Below the pieces are notes generated by a model that had not been told where the DNA came from, made no database searches, and saw only the letters and a list, made by a program, of their open reading frames with translations. Made by a program: the position numbers and the translations under genes. A stretch of 64,000 bases of DNA from the NCBI GenBank assembly GCA_964035795.1, contig OZ038320.1, positions 8,950,671 to 9,014,670 of the forward strand, written 5' to 3'. The stretch comes from Pterobdella sp. o SKG-2022 (Eukaryota; Annelida; Clitellata; Hirudinida; Piscicolidae). Every line of letters begins with the position of its first letter. The first letter of the stretch is position 1. This document shows positions 37,866 to 50,096 of this stretch, in pieces.

Positions 37866-37960
37866 AATTCGTGATTTTTCGATTATTTTTTCAGTCTATT
37901 TTGTTAATACTTTTTTATATTCTGATTTTTTGTTTGTTAATAGAAAATTGCTTCTTAACA

Positions 37961-37966
37961 AATAAA
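37961..37966 (+). terminator. candidate ARL2 poly(A) signal
   Basis: AATAAA 96 bp after the ARL2 stop codon, at a typical spacing for a short 3' UTR. Confidence 0.4.
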
Positions 37967-39413
37967 TTCAACACAAACATAGGGAGTTTTTAAAGATTTT
38001 TTGTTCGTTCAAAAAGGTGATTCATTAAAGCAAATCAAAAAACATTAATTTATTCAAATAAAAATTTCACATCAATTTGTCCTTGATAATGATAATCGAT
38101 GAAAATAATTACTATAACTTTTGATTGTGCCTAAAAACGTGGTACAAATGGGTTCTAAATGATGCAAGCAAAATGAAGCGTATTCCTATTTTTACTTGTT
38201 GAAGTCGGATTAAATATGCCAGTAAAATAAGTTAGCCTTCAAGTCTTATTGTCAGTACACTCTGAAATTGATGCTTGAAAAAATATAGCTTACATTCATC
38301 TTGGGAACTGTAAAGCTAAATGCCAAAATTAATCAAATAGGTTTGAAATACTAATACGCTTAGTTCTATTAATTCCTCTGCAATTCCACGATTTTAATGC
38401 AATTTTTCTTTGAAAAAAAAAATTGATTACAAAAGGTTTCAGCGGGATTTAATATATATCAAATCTATAAGATGAACGATGATTCAAAAAACACTAAATT
38501 GAAAAATCAATCGATCAAGATTCGCCAAGTAAAAAACAGCGAACATATCGCGGTGATGACAATGTCAAAAAATTAAAATGATTTCCTTTGTGGCTAGGCT
38601 TGAAGGCAGAAGAATGATTGGACTTTCTACTATGGGAAAATACCACAAATAATAAAATATATCAACTGTATCGAAATATATACCTAAAGGTCATATATCC
38701 ATAAAACTATTCAAGACAATTTCAAATGATTTAACTGAATAATTCTTAAGTGGTGAAATTAATTATAAATAATAAATCATGTATAAAACTATCACTCGAA
38801 GATCATGAAAAATATAAAGATTCATACTAACCTAAAGCAAAATAACTACTCATCATTGAAATCATTCAATCATTGGAAAAGAACGATTATTATTTAATAC
38901 CTAATAAAAAAAACATATATTAAGTATATATATATAAATATCAAAGCATGAAATTCATAAATAGTTTATTAAAATGTAAATTTGTGAAAATCTCCAAATA
39001 AATGGCAATAAAATAATAGCGGGAAGCAATGGGTATCAAACTAATCAATAATAATTAAATTGTAGCACTATTATTCCTAATAAAAAATAATATTATACAA
39101 AGGCATATTATAAATTAGGTTAGTAATTAAGATTTAATGGTTACGTCAAAATAATAACTAGCGGAATAATTTCAGAAAAAATCCAGGAAAGAAATCGAAA
39201 TCACCAAATTTCTAACTAAATGTTAAGCAATTTTTAATTAAATTATAAATCCATTTATAACCAAGTGACAACATCCAAGACGATCAAAGTTAAATTAACA
39301 CCAAATTCTAATAGATCCTAAAACCGTTTCAATCAATCCCTGAAATATAAACCCTAACACCATAAACTAGGTTAAAACTTTACCTCAACGGCAAATTAAA
39401 TATGTAATCAAGA
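37967..39413. other. convergent intergenic region
   Basis: Lies between the convergent ARL2 and Na+/K+-ATPase beta genes. From about 38600 the + strand is A-rich and T-poor, which fits a long 3' UTR of the minus-strand gene. No exon, RNA gene or repeat could be assigned. Confidence 0.55.
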
Positions 39414-42400
39414 TTATTCATCAATCTGTATTTCAAAGTAAACACTGCCTGCTTTATCGTTTTTGTGGTGCTTGATATTTTTAGCCCACATTTTGCACCA
39501 CACCTGTTTGAATTTTGATATCATTAAAACCTAAACTAACAAGTGTGAAATTTAATTATTGAAACAATTGATACAATGTTGATACATTATGTCTCTTAAA
39601 ATCTAACAATTGTAATCATGAAAGATAATCTTTAAACTATACAAAAGCTAAATGTTTGGAAAGAATGTAAAATGAAACCTGAGCAAGAACTCCTTTCTTG
39701 AGGTTTTTGATTTGGGCAAACAAGATGGGACCTCTGTACCCATCTTGGTTCAGATATGGAAACCAGTTCAGTCCAAAACCTTGTGGGTAGAAATCCACAT
39801 CTCGGAAGATGTCTTTGTCTGGATCATTCTAAATGAACAAATGATAAGTATGTTTAATAATCATGTAATTTTATTTGATTTGAAAAATTTATAAAAGTAC
39901 ACTCACAATGCCTTCACATGTGATATTAACCACATTTTCATGCTCATAAGGTTCAGGCACCCAACCATAGATCTGTGTATAAATATACTCAATGTTGTTT
40001 ACAAGAAATTACTTATGAAATTGAAAATTCAATTGAATATATAGGCATCCATCTTTGAATTCAATCTAAGATTGAATTTATTTTTCTATGAAATTTTCTA
40101 GTTTTGCTTTTAGCATATCAAAAAAAACTTTTGAATGAATATAAATTATTACAATAATCATTCTAAAACTAGTTATCAAATAAAGATATATGAAGCAATT
40201 TTGTAGCTTTTAATGAGAGCACATTTGGAACTCAATAAAAACCAATTTAACCTAATCAAAAAAAAAAACATATGGAAGCACTACCTTGTTGATCTTGAGA
40301 AGGATACATGGCTCAAAAGAATTGTAACCATAACTTGTGGCATTGGTGCATGGTGAAAACTCTGACTCAGGAAGGAGCTCACAAACCTGATCAGGAGTAG
40401 TCTGGGTTTTGTTGTCCCTGCAATCCACCACATTACCCTTCTGAGCCTTTCTGTATTCTATATTACAATTGAAGATTTATCCTTTTTCATTAAAAATTTC
40501 ACTTTTGATCATATAAATTTTTATTCTGACAACTAAGCCAAAAGTAAAAGGGAAAAAAATCAAACTACTTTTCACAAAAACATCTCTTAAAAAGATTTCA
40601 CTTTCATAACAAAATAAGCTATAATCATTGTGTAAACAGCTTATCTGGTTGACAGTGAATGAAAAAAATCAACAAAAACAGAAATATAAATAAATGGATC
40701 AGTATTATCTAAAACTTTTATGAATTAAAAGAAAAACTTCCATCAACATGATGAAATTTAAAAAAGCATGTAGATTTGTGAAGACTAGAGTTCTAAAATT
40801 TTCATTGAAATCAACTTTTTGACCATCATCATGAAAGCAGATGAAGAATTTTCAGAAAATAAAAAAAATTCTAGTTTGAAAAACTTTTATAATCCATTTT
40901 CTTTTGAATTCAGTCTTTAATTATCAAGGTTATCACTGTACTGTCATCATCGTTTTATCACAATCATCATCGCTAGCATGGGTTGGACTGTAGCCATATC
41001 ATTTCATTAGTCAGCATCTTTCTTCTTCTAATAGGTCACTGAATTCTCTGAGACATTACATTTTCTCTCCTCTAAATCCTTTTATGGGCAGTTCTAAATA
41101 CAAACGCAAAACTATGAAAAGCTTTTCATTATTTTTTTCTAAACTAACCTTGGTCTTTTCCTTCCTCTACCTTCACTCCCAAAACTCCATGTCTGTTTCA
41201 CACAATCATCATACTTTTTTCTTTCAATATGGATCAATCATCTGAAACCTCATGCTTCACACTTCCAACAATCATGTTATTCAAACCAATATACCTATCA
41301 ACTCCTTGCTACTCACTCCATCCACAAGCTGAAAAACACACATCATTCGAAGCATCCACCTTTTTGATCTTCTTAAAAAACCCTATTAAACAATTTTTAC
41401 TACCCAAGTTTAAAGCCACATATTATGACAGATCTCATACATATTCTATAAATTTGCCCTCTGATATTTGATGTGTCAATTACTACATAACATAAAAGAC
41501 ATATTGTGAAATGCCTTCCAACCAGGCCCTGCCACTTGTGCAAAAGTTAGTTCACTTCCTCCACCACCATTCATATCATTTCCTAAATAACAGAAACTAT
41601 TTACCCTTTCTAACTGACTCAAACTTTATCACAATCATCAAATATTGGCTATTACAAAACCTACATGGATACCTTCAAACCTATCAATTTCTTCCAATAA
41701 TTTCATTAGTCTCCCAAAAAAACAAAAACGATATTTTCTATTTCACTCACCATAGCATTATTCTTGTGAAACTTTTCCTTTTCACTCATTGATTTTACAC
41801 ATTGTGAGACATATGTAATTTAACCGATATTAATAAATCATTTTTCCTTATAGATCAACACTTGCTGCAAATTTAATGCAGTGAAAATACTTTATGGAAT
41901 AGGTGCTAATTGTGGAGAAACACAGGATTGAACCCGGTAACTTTAGATAATTAGTCTAATGCTCTACCGATTGAGCTAAACATGCCAATGATGAAAGCAC
42001 AAACTATTCTTACTTACATTGACAAAAACAGTTAATATCATTATCTTACACAATTTCTTTTTTATTTTTAATACATTTGTACATAAATCTTTTTTGGCAA
42101 TATACATGCATCACTTATTATATCTCCATTACTACAATTCTGAAGCTTTAAACTCTTACCTCAAGAACTTAAAAATTTTGAACAAAAAATTTTCCATTTT
42201 GTTCGATACAATAGACTCACCTTTACTCTTAAAAGCTGTGATTTTTCACTAAATGACCAATATCAACCCTATTTGGAAAAAATCTAGACAAGAAAAGAGA
42301 AAAACCATAATAAATATATATCCTCAAATTAAAATCTTATAAGAAGTTAGTTACAAAAATAAATATTTTATAAAAATTCTTACCTAAGAGGAAGTCATTG

Positions 42401-42904
42401 ATACTCTTAACATATTTTTCACTTGATTTTGGGTCGCTAACATTGTACTTAATCAGAGTAGATTCAATTTCTGGCATTGGTCTAAAGCCCATTCCTATTG
42501 GATTTTATAGACGTTTAATAAAATAAAACTTGAAATTAAAAATTTTCATTTATAAATATTACAAGTTTTCTCACCCGGATTGGCTTTCAAAAGGCTGAAC
42601 ATATTTTGTTGTGTAGGGGCCTTGTCGTCAATTGTTGTAAAAAATGCTGCCATTAATCCAGCAAAAAATCCAGCAAGACAAGAATAAAAGATAATGTAAA
42701 ACACGATAATTTTTGCTGTATAAAGAATTTAGTGAGTAAATTTGATATATCAAGATACAAAATATTTAAAGGTCACCTACCCCAGCTTCCTGGAGTACGG
42801 TGGAAAAACTCCCCTTTATCTGTATCACAAATAGAGTGGCCAATTCTTCGTAACCTTGCGCCACAACCAGTCTGGTTTTGAAAGGCAACTTCACGATTCG
42901 CCAT
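39414..42904 (-). CDS. ATP1B: Na+/K+-transporting ATPase subunit beta
   Basis: Type II membrane glycoprotein that assembles with and stabilises the pump's alpha subunit at the plasma membrane. Exons in transcript order: 42904-42781, 42715-42575, 42494-42384, 40457-40285, 39972-39907, 39828-39679, 39503-39414; 284 aa. Short cytoplasmic N-terminus with the family FFHRTPGSW motif (33-41), one transmembrane helix at about 44-66 (IIVFYIIFYSCLAGFFAG), then an ectodomain with six cysteines (VVDC, QVC, SPC, EPC, NITC, VWC) for the three conserved disulfides, and sequons NVS, NKT, NAT and NIT. GYNSFEPCILLKINK matches the conserved G-Y-x-x-G/F-x-P-C-x-x-x-K-x-N-K block. Slightly shorter than vertebrate beta1 (about 300 aa). 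Intron 3 (about 1.9 kb) carries an interspersed repeat and a tRNA-like relic. Orthology to a specific beta isoform is not resolvable; it resembles insect nervana-type subunits as much as vertebrate ones. Confidence 0.95.
40935..41810. repeat. interspersed repeat (LINE/SINE-derived) in ATPase beta intron 3
   Basis: Contains a CATCAT-rich run followed by GCTAGCATGGGTTGGACTGT (40972-40991), a signature I recognise from tails of interspersed repeats common in molluscs and other marine invertebrates. The following 800 bp is unusually C-rich and G-poor on the + strand (many TCATCATA, CTTCC and CCACCACC words), unlike flanking introns. Two + strand frames (41229-41471, 41511-41792) fall inside it and look like products of this bias, not genes. 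Boundaries are approximate. Confidence 0.45.
41912..41986 (-). pseudogene. tRNA-like relic (anticodon AAT or decayed Lys)
   Basis: Minus strand carries an A box (TTTAGCTCAATCGGTAGAGC), an anticodon arm TTAGA-CTAATTA-TCTAA with possible anticodon AAT (Ile), and a B box GGGTTCAATCC, at normal tRNA spacing. D, anticodon and T arms form, but the 5' GGCATGT and 3' GTTTCTC do not pair, so there is no acceptor stem. It could be a decayed tRNA gene or the tRNA-derived head of a SINE; the surrounding arm sequence also resembles tRNA-Lys. Confidence 0.6.
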
Positions 42905-44737
42905 CACTTATTTTGTTTAAAATGGCTGCGAACGGAAAAATTAAAAAAGTAAAAGTGATGGGCGAAAGTTTGATTTTGCAAAACCTAAAATCTAGAATTT
43001 AAATTGAACAAAAATACTTTTGACTTTGAAAAATATTTGAATTCAATGTCATACACACAAATAACTTGAGCTTTTTTATAAGCTGAGGCTCAAGCTAATG
43101 GCATATTTTACCTGAATCATATAATAGCTCGAAATCTTTATCATTATATGTGACAGGCATTTTTTGATAATGGTACGTTCAAAAACGTGAAAATTTTTGA
43201 AAGCTTTATTAATTAAAATTAATTAAAGTTTTGTTTTTGAAGCCGTAAATCAAAGCTATAGTTTAGAAGACATTTCAATTTTAATCTTCGATGTCTTCTA
43301 TCAAGTTTATGAATTACATCTGTGACAATATCTTAAAGTTAAAAAAAATATTTTGAAAACTTGTATAATAAACAAACAAAACTCATTTTCAAGTTTTTAA
43401 AATCAAAAATTATGTTTTCTTTCATCGGTATTAAATTTATATACATCTAAATGGTTGAATGTCAAGCAAGGTTGCCTGCAGTGCCAATTTTAAAATACTT
43501 TTACTAGTCTTACAAATAACTGAATTATCTATTTACGGTTTGAGATATTTCCTACCTTATAAATTTTCTATTAAAATTTATTTATACTTGTGAAAATTTT
43601 TTTAAATTGAATACATTAATTAAAAAAAAATTTGATAGTGAAACATCATGAATATTCTTAAGCTGTGCTTTATGTAGATAAGTGGATCGGGTCACCTAGA
43701 ATAGGGGTTTCTTCGAGCAATTATTAGGTAAAAAATCTTGAAAACTTGTAATGAAATGAAATAATTCGATGAGCTAACTACTCGCAAATACTATATAAGC
43801 TATAACTGTAACAATTACAAATACTGAAAAATCATTCTAACCTTTTTGAAGGTTTAGCAGAATTAAACACAATAGCTATATTTTTAAAAATTTCTAGATC
43901 TTCAATACACACGAGATATTGTTAAGTAATTCAGATTACCAGTATGTATTAAAAAGCTTATTATTTTATTTGAAAAAATAGTAAACTGTTTTTCTCGGTT
44001 AGAGAATACTAATATTGCTTGTTACAAATTATCGATACAATCAAAGTACTCCTACGGATCTAACAATAGTGGAAAAATATACATTAAATGAAACAGTGAA
44101 AATCTCATTAACACTTGCAAATATTTACATGAGCATTGTTATTGCAAAAAACATAACATTCAAAAAAATTTTTTTTAATTATAAAAATATAATAAAAAAT
44201 CATCTTAATTATAAACATGTTTAGGAATTAAAAACAGCCATAATATTCGTAAAACTGCGGATAAGACTTTGAGTTCAATGGTTGAATGAGCCTTACAAAA
44301 CATTCATTGGAAACAGTAATTAACACGTTTTGACATGCAATATTAAAATAATACAATCTTTCATATCTAATTTTCACGGAAACTACAAGCATATAACTTT
44401 AATGGTCTATTTCATTCCCATGTATGATTGTAGACTACCCTTGTCACATACATGATAACGTTAGGTTAATATTTCAAAAATTTTTGTGTTCTTTTTTGTC
44501 AATAAAAATTTTTTGTTGATCAAAAAACTCATATATAGACTAATTGATATACAATTTTCATCATCATATTCACATTTGGTGACATCTGCCTAAAAGCATA
44601 ACAATTATATTAATATATTCGGCTTTACGTTTCGTTAAATTCATGATCTTGGGTATCAATTAACTTATAACTAAATGATTAAAGTATTAGCCTACAAACA
44701 ATATGATAACATTAAACACAACAGCTTTTAAGTTTTT

Positions 44738-44776
44738 GAAGCAGGAAAGTTTTCGATTTGCTATGAAATCATCAAC
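44738..44776. repeat. fragment of fold-back repeat family A
   Basis: TTTTGAAGCAGGAAAG followed by TTTTCGATTTGC and TATGAAATCATCAACA matches the arm of the elements at 17150-17268 and 18882-18990. No second arm is obvious. Confidence 0.4.
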
Positions 44777-45454
44777 AGGTTAAAGAAGAACAAAACATAT
44801 AAGATATTGGTATGATTATCATAAATTATTCATAAGGATAAACTGTTTTAAATGATAATTGAAAATCTCAAATGAGAGTGGAAAGATGAATTTCATAAAT
44901 ATTGAGGTGATGAAATGAAATAGCTAACGTACGGAGTAGCATGGTTCGATGGAACATGAGTATTTAAAGGGTATGTCTGAACCCTCGTAACACCTCTATA
45001 CAAACTAATGACACTATTTTAGGTACGAATCCATTGAAAACTTTTTGAACGACAACCGAAAAAGTAAACTTTAAGATGTTTCAGACCATTACTTAATGGT
45101 CAAATGACATGGTTATTCACAAATAGAATAACAACTTATTTTATTTTTCATCTTTTTATATTTCTTTAAAAATGAAAATCAGACAACGCTTTCAAGAACG
45201 TTAATCATCATAGTCAAATATTTTCGCACTGTGTTGTCTGAAGCTAACGTTATCTATTTGAGAAGCTCTTTATGGACACTTTTTTTATGCTTTTTTATTT
45301 TGCAAAATTAACAATTACTCCAGATTAGTTACGTTTTATTGAAAACCCATGCTTATTTTCAAACGAAGAAGCATAATTCTGTCAAAACCTTGATATTAAG
45401 GTTATTAGGTATGGTATAGTCCTTGATTAAGCATTAAAGTTGGATAGATAAGGC

Positions 45455-45556
45455 AGGTGACTCAATGGATAAAACCAATATCATCGTGGGGATATGGAAA
45501 ACTATATTGCGAAAATATAGTTTACTGGGATTTTAAATGGATTCAAACCAAGAGAA
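45455..45556 (+). pseudogene. possible tRNA-derived relic with long variable arm
   Basis: A-box-like GTGACTCAATGGATAA and B-box-like GGATTCAAACC lie about 85 bp apart. Between them are an anticodon-arm-like hairpin (CCAATATC/GATATGG) and a second hairpin AACTATA...TATAGTT in the variable-arm position, as in class II (Ser/Leu) tRNAs. The acceptor stem is not convincing. Probably a SINE head or pseudogene. Confidence 0.3.
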
Positions 45557-47170
45557 CCATAAATCGGTCTTCATTGTGTATATGATAATTGTAATTAATA
45601 CATATTTTTAAAACTATATCATGTTTAATAGTTTTAGTTTCATTGTATATTTAGTTCATTACTCAATTAGGAGATGGATTTTTTGAACACCGAGCTTAAT
45701 GAAATTAAGGTTATAAATAGCTATTAACTTATTTCAAGGATTTCTACTTAATTACATTACTAGATTGAATGCAAACAAAATGATAAAATGCGATACTGCT
45801 ATCGAAAATATTCTATTGAAACTAAACCAAAAATATTATAAATAAGTTCAAAAATATATCAAATTAAGTACTTAAATATTAAATTCATGAATATTAATAA
45901 ATCTAAACACCAATATGTCATTTATGTGATATGGTAAAAGTATTTTCAATTATCATCTTCAAAAGTGTAAGTTAGAAAAGTACAATCTCTTTATAGATCT
46001 TTACAAAAATTTTCTGTATTTATTTATATTATTTTGTATTTTTTTTGTATATTTTTCATATCTTATTATGCACTTTTGATATATATTTAATCAGAATACA
46101 AACACGTGTCTTCCTCGCTATCATACGTTACCAACAGATCTATTTCGTTTCGTTTTCAGGTAACAAATATGAACTTAAAATGACGTCGTGCTAGGCTACG
46201 CTATATTTTATTTTTAAATAAGTATGGATTAGTCTTTTTTTAACAGGTATCTAACACAGAATCAGTTGTGTATTTTTATAGCAAAAAAAACTTTTCGGCA
46301 TATAGTTCACCTCCTCAGCTAAATATACATGTTTGTGTTTATTTTTAGCAAGCTGAAGGTGATATGAAATGAATTTAGAAAAAATTTTCTTAAATAATGA
46401 TAATATAGAATTGATCAGGTTATCATAATTCACATACTGAAATAAGTGAAAAGTTTTAATAACCAAAACATTAGCGACACATTAAATTTGTTTTGCTAAA
46501 AATAGTTAGTCAAGACAATTGATAACTTTAATTTATCTTTTGTCTATTCATTTTTTTAAAGCTTTACCGTATTAATAAAATGATTTTTGATTATTCTTGA
46601 TTAAGAGCCTATAAATATCTATTGTTTTATTCGATGATATGCAGTACAAGTATTTTAGTATAAGCGGTAGGTAAAAAAAAACTTAGAATGTTGTATAAAA
46701 ACAAATTTATTCAAAAAAAAAATATTTTAATATTTCCAAGTCTGTCCTAATGGTTAAGCTTCATAATTCACAATAGATTCGGAAAAATACCCAATATTCT
46801 GCTACTGAATTAATATTGTACATGATAATAAAAAACAATGATATGTATATTTTATTAATGATCGAGAGCTCTAGATTTAATAATCAATCCTTATCTAAAG
46901 AGATAGGTCACTAGACTCTCAACGCCATCACTTTATGATCAAAAATAGCATTTAATAGAAACCTCCAATCGGAAAAATATATTTAAATGTTCTTTAATTT
47001 GATGAAATTTGGAGAATGCTCTACTTTTTGATCTTCACGACTAAAAATTCCATTTACTGGCTTCTACACGGTAACAAAAAAATTCTGTTAATTTTTGAAC
47101 TATTGAAACGATTGCTTGGACTAGATTTTATTGAATAATAAAGTCTTGAAAACGTTTCATTAAAATCGAA

Positions 47171-47366
47171 AAGTTAGGATTTTTTTTATCTAGCGTAATA
47201 AAATCAAAGAAAATTCACCGTGAATGGTTGAAAGATTCAAGTTCCTGATATCAGGTTATCTAAAACCTATCTAAAAATATCAGAAACTTGAATCTTTCAA
47301 TCATCAGGGAAAGGTTTCACGGTGAATTTTCTTTGATTTTACTACGCTAGATAAAAAATCCTAACT
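47171..47366. repeat. large inverted repeat (fold-back element)
   Basis: The left arm (47171-47253) and right arm (47276-47366) are near-perfect reverse complements. The outer 52 bp, from AAGTTAGGATT to TTCACCGTGAA, differ by one substitution and a 2-nt length change in a T run. The right arm has about 14 extra bases before TTGAAAGATTCAAG resumes pairing. The loop is about 22 bp. No coding capacity. The right arm ends exactly where the LINE relic begins. Confidence 0.9.
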
Positions 47367-48595
47367 TGTAGGCTTGCGTAGTGTATGACCTATCCATCCC
47401 CATTGCGCTTCTTTATTTCCGTCTCCAGTGTGACTTGTTTTGTCTTGTTCCAAAGTTCTTCGCTGGAGACAACTTTTGGCCATTTGATGTTCAAGATGTT
47501 TCTTAGGCATCGGTTCGTGAATGTCTGCAGATTGAGGGTGAGGATATTTCCCACGTCTCTGAGCCATAGAGTAGAACAGATTTCATATTAGTGTTGAAAA
47601 TTCTGATCTTATTGCGGATTGAGAGGGCTTTCGATCTCCAGATTTGTCGAAGGGTGTTGAAAACGTGTCTAGCTTCGTTGATGCGACTCTTGATGTCTTC
47701 GTCTGTTCCCCCATCTTTGCTGACAACACTGCCCAAGTAGACAAACTTGTCAACCTCCTTAATTTTTTGTAGTTTCACTGGATCTTGGTTTTTGTTGTTG
47801 ACTCTAATGACCTTTGTCTTTCCAGTATGGATTTGGAGTCCTGTTTTTTCAGCTTCTTCTGCCACACGACATAAATTCTTTTGCGCATCTTGCTGCTTGT
47901 GGGAAAGAAGGTTTATGTCATCTGCGAAGTCTAGGTCTTCCAGCTGTTTGTTGAAGGTCCACTGGATGCCTGTTTTCTGATCTGCTGTGGACTGCCTCGT
48001 GACCCAATCAAGCACCATCAGAAAAATGATCGGTGAGAGTAAACAACCCTGATGGATCACTTGACAGGTAGCGTCTTCGTACATTTGCTGGATGATGTTT
48101 ATAAACTTCGGTGGAAAGCCGTAGTGGTGCATCAGTCTCCAGATGACATTTCGGTCAACACTGTCAAAAGCTTTCTGAAAGTCGACGAAAACTGCGTACA
48201 GGGGGGTTTGCCACTCGAGGGACTGCTCGATGATGATGCGCATGGTTGCAATGTGGTCCGTGCATGAGCGATCTTGTCGGAAGCCTGCTTGTTCATCTCG
48301 AAGTGTTTTGTCCAAGGCGCTTTTTAGTTTCTCGAGGATAATTCTGCTCAGTATTTTGCCGGAAATAAACAACAGCATGATTCCTCGCCAGTTGTTGCAA
48401 GACGAAAGGTCCTCTTTTTTTGGCAGTTCTACGAGCTGTCGTCTTTTCTAGTCATCTGGCACTCGTTCTTGTTCCCAGATCTTGCATGGAAGAGAATGTA
48501 GCATTTCAGTTGGAGTCTGGATGTCGGCCTTTAGAGCTTCAGGTGGAATTCCATCTGGACCGGCTACCTTTCTTGACTTGAGGGACTTGATAGGA
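47367..48595 (-). pseudogene. non-LTR retrotransposon reverse transcriptase, truncated and disabled
   Basis: Minus-strand RT of a LINE of the endonuclease-RT type. Visible in order: KSRKVAGPDGIPPEALKA (48590 downward), LPKKEDLSSCNNWRGIM, EQAGFRQDRSCTDHIATMR, motif A VDFQKAFDSVDR, QGCLLSPI (motif B), catalytic FADD (motif C), HTGKTKVI, YLGSVVSKDGG, LLYGSETW and the C-terminal WGWIGHTLRK. Damage: an in-frame TAG at about 48449 where a Trp is expected (before KRRQLVELPKK); an apparent in-frame loss of about 15-19 residues between CQVIH and QGCLLSP; and a frameshift near 47500-47570. The N-terminal endonuclease is absent and the 3' end stops at the inverted repeat. The catalytic Asp residues remain, but the copy cannot encode a working protein. 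Confidence 0.92.
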
Positions 48596-50090
48596 TAATA
48601 GTAAGGTTTTACAAAACAGAAGATTGGAAATAAATAAAATGAATGCATAAAACTAGAAGATAATAATAGTGAAATACACAAATTAACAAATAATATCAAG
48701 GTATATATCTATCAAGGTTGAAAAAAGATTTGACAAAAAATATATAAAAAGTATATAACTACTGGTACTAATCAATTGACTAAAATAAAATAATAACTGG
48801 AAAAGTTAATAAACAGAAATAATTAACTAAGACTAAATATACTAAAAAATAAATAAACAAATAAAATAAAAAGCATAATAAAGAGTGATCTTTGGTAACG
48901 TTCCGTATCAGCACCATATACATAATTGAATTTTAAATGATTAAGTTAATTTCCTTATAAATTTTATTGTTGCTTATTTACGGATATTCAACCCTTCCAT
49001 CCTCTTTAAAATGACTAATGATAATGATTTATACCTAATATTAAAGAATAAATTATTATAAAAAGAATTTTACACCAGTAGCTCGTAGAAAGAATTTTTA
49101 ATTTAAACCATTAGTGTCAGTTAATCTAGATTGCTCTTATATTTCTGATGATTTCGTGTTAATTCATTTTGGAGAATTCTTATTTTCTTAACCATTCATT
49201 TTTTATTCCTAAAATTAATTGGTCTGTTACTAGTTTTTGAGATGCTTCTAAAATGGCCAAATGTAGAAAAAAATCCATAATTTCTGACAAAAATAAATAA
49301 GAATGTTCTAAAAATTCTTTTATGAAAGTTTGGTCAAATCTATGAAAAATACTTGATTTGAAATATCCAACGGTACTCACCATTGTAAATTTTTATATAT
49401 GAATGAATAATAACGAGGGAGAATAATAAATTCAACTGATCTTTCCTTGAAGTATTTTTTTGACCATTCTGATAAAGGCTCTCCTATAAGCCTCAAAAAT
49501 CTAAATTAATGGGTTTTTGAAAACGGTGTAGGAGTGCTAATAAGTAAGCTCAATCGAACACCTAGGTTATTTCATTGAATCTTGTAAAACTTGATCACTT
49601 TTGCAGCAATAAGAAACTGTTAGTTTATGATGGAAAAGAAGTTTATATATGCCAGTGAGTTTCAGCAATTTTAAATATTAAACTCTGACTAACTAATTTT
49701 TCTAAATGGTCAATTTTTTGTAGTTTTAGACCTAAAAAACGTCAAGATTCAAAAAGACTCAACTGCCGAACAACGAAATATTATTGATATTGCAGCCATG
49801 AACAGATTATAAGCTATTTTATTATGAAATCAACAAGAAAGCACTTAGTTGGAAAATTTTCATAATATTTTTACAGAAATCAAGTCAATTCCGAAATAAG
49901 GATACCATAGATTTAATCAATATCGTTTATGTAATACTGAAACACTACTAAAACGAATGAAGAACGATCATGGTGTAGCAAAAGCAAAAAAAATTACTCT
50001 TCATTCGTCCTTCTCAACCCCATTGGAATATCTTTGGAAAATAAAATAGAACAGCAAATTCAGCACTTGAGCTTAAAACCCTAATAAAAA
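48596..50090. other. AT-rich region with weak coding-like fragments
   Basis: 48600-48900 is A-rich. A minus-strand 67-codon frame at 49383-49180 (ATG start, HLAILEASQKLV, ending NEWLRK) looks more coding-like than its surroundings but matches no family I know. On the + strand, small segments at about 49606-49655 (NKKLLVYDGKEVYIC) and about 49723-49811 (KNVKIQKDSTAEQRN) have acceptor- or donor-like borders. A short inverted repeat (AACGAATGAAGAA...CTTCATTCG) lies at 49954-50010. None is firm. Confidence 0.35.
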
Positions 50091-50096
50091 ATCAAT

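Larger units (their letters stand above)
42905..47165. other. AT-rich intergenic region with repeat relics
   Basis: No protein-coding gene is recognisable. It holds a fragment of the family A fold-back element near 44738-44776, a tRNA-like structure near 45455-45556, and a short inverted repeat at about 43280-43315 (TAGAAGACAT...GATGTCTTCTA). The rest appears unstructured. Confidence 0.5.

Noticed and set aside
41229..41792. Two + strand frames of 80 and 93 codons
   Set aside because: They lie in a C-rich, G-poor interspersed repeat inside an intron. Base bias removes stops, and no domain or splice context is visible.
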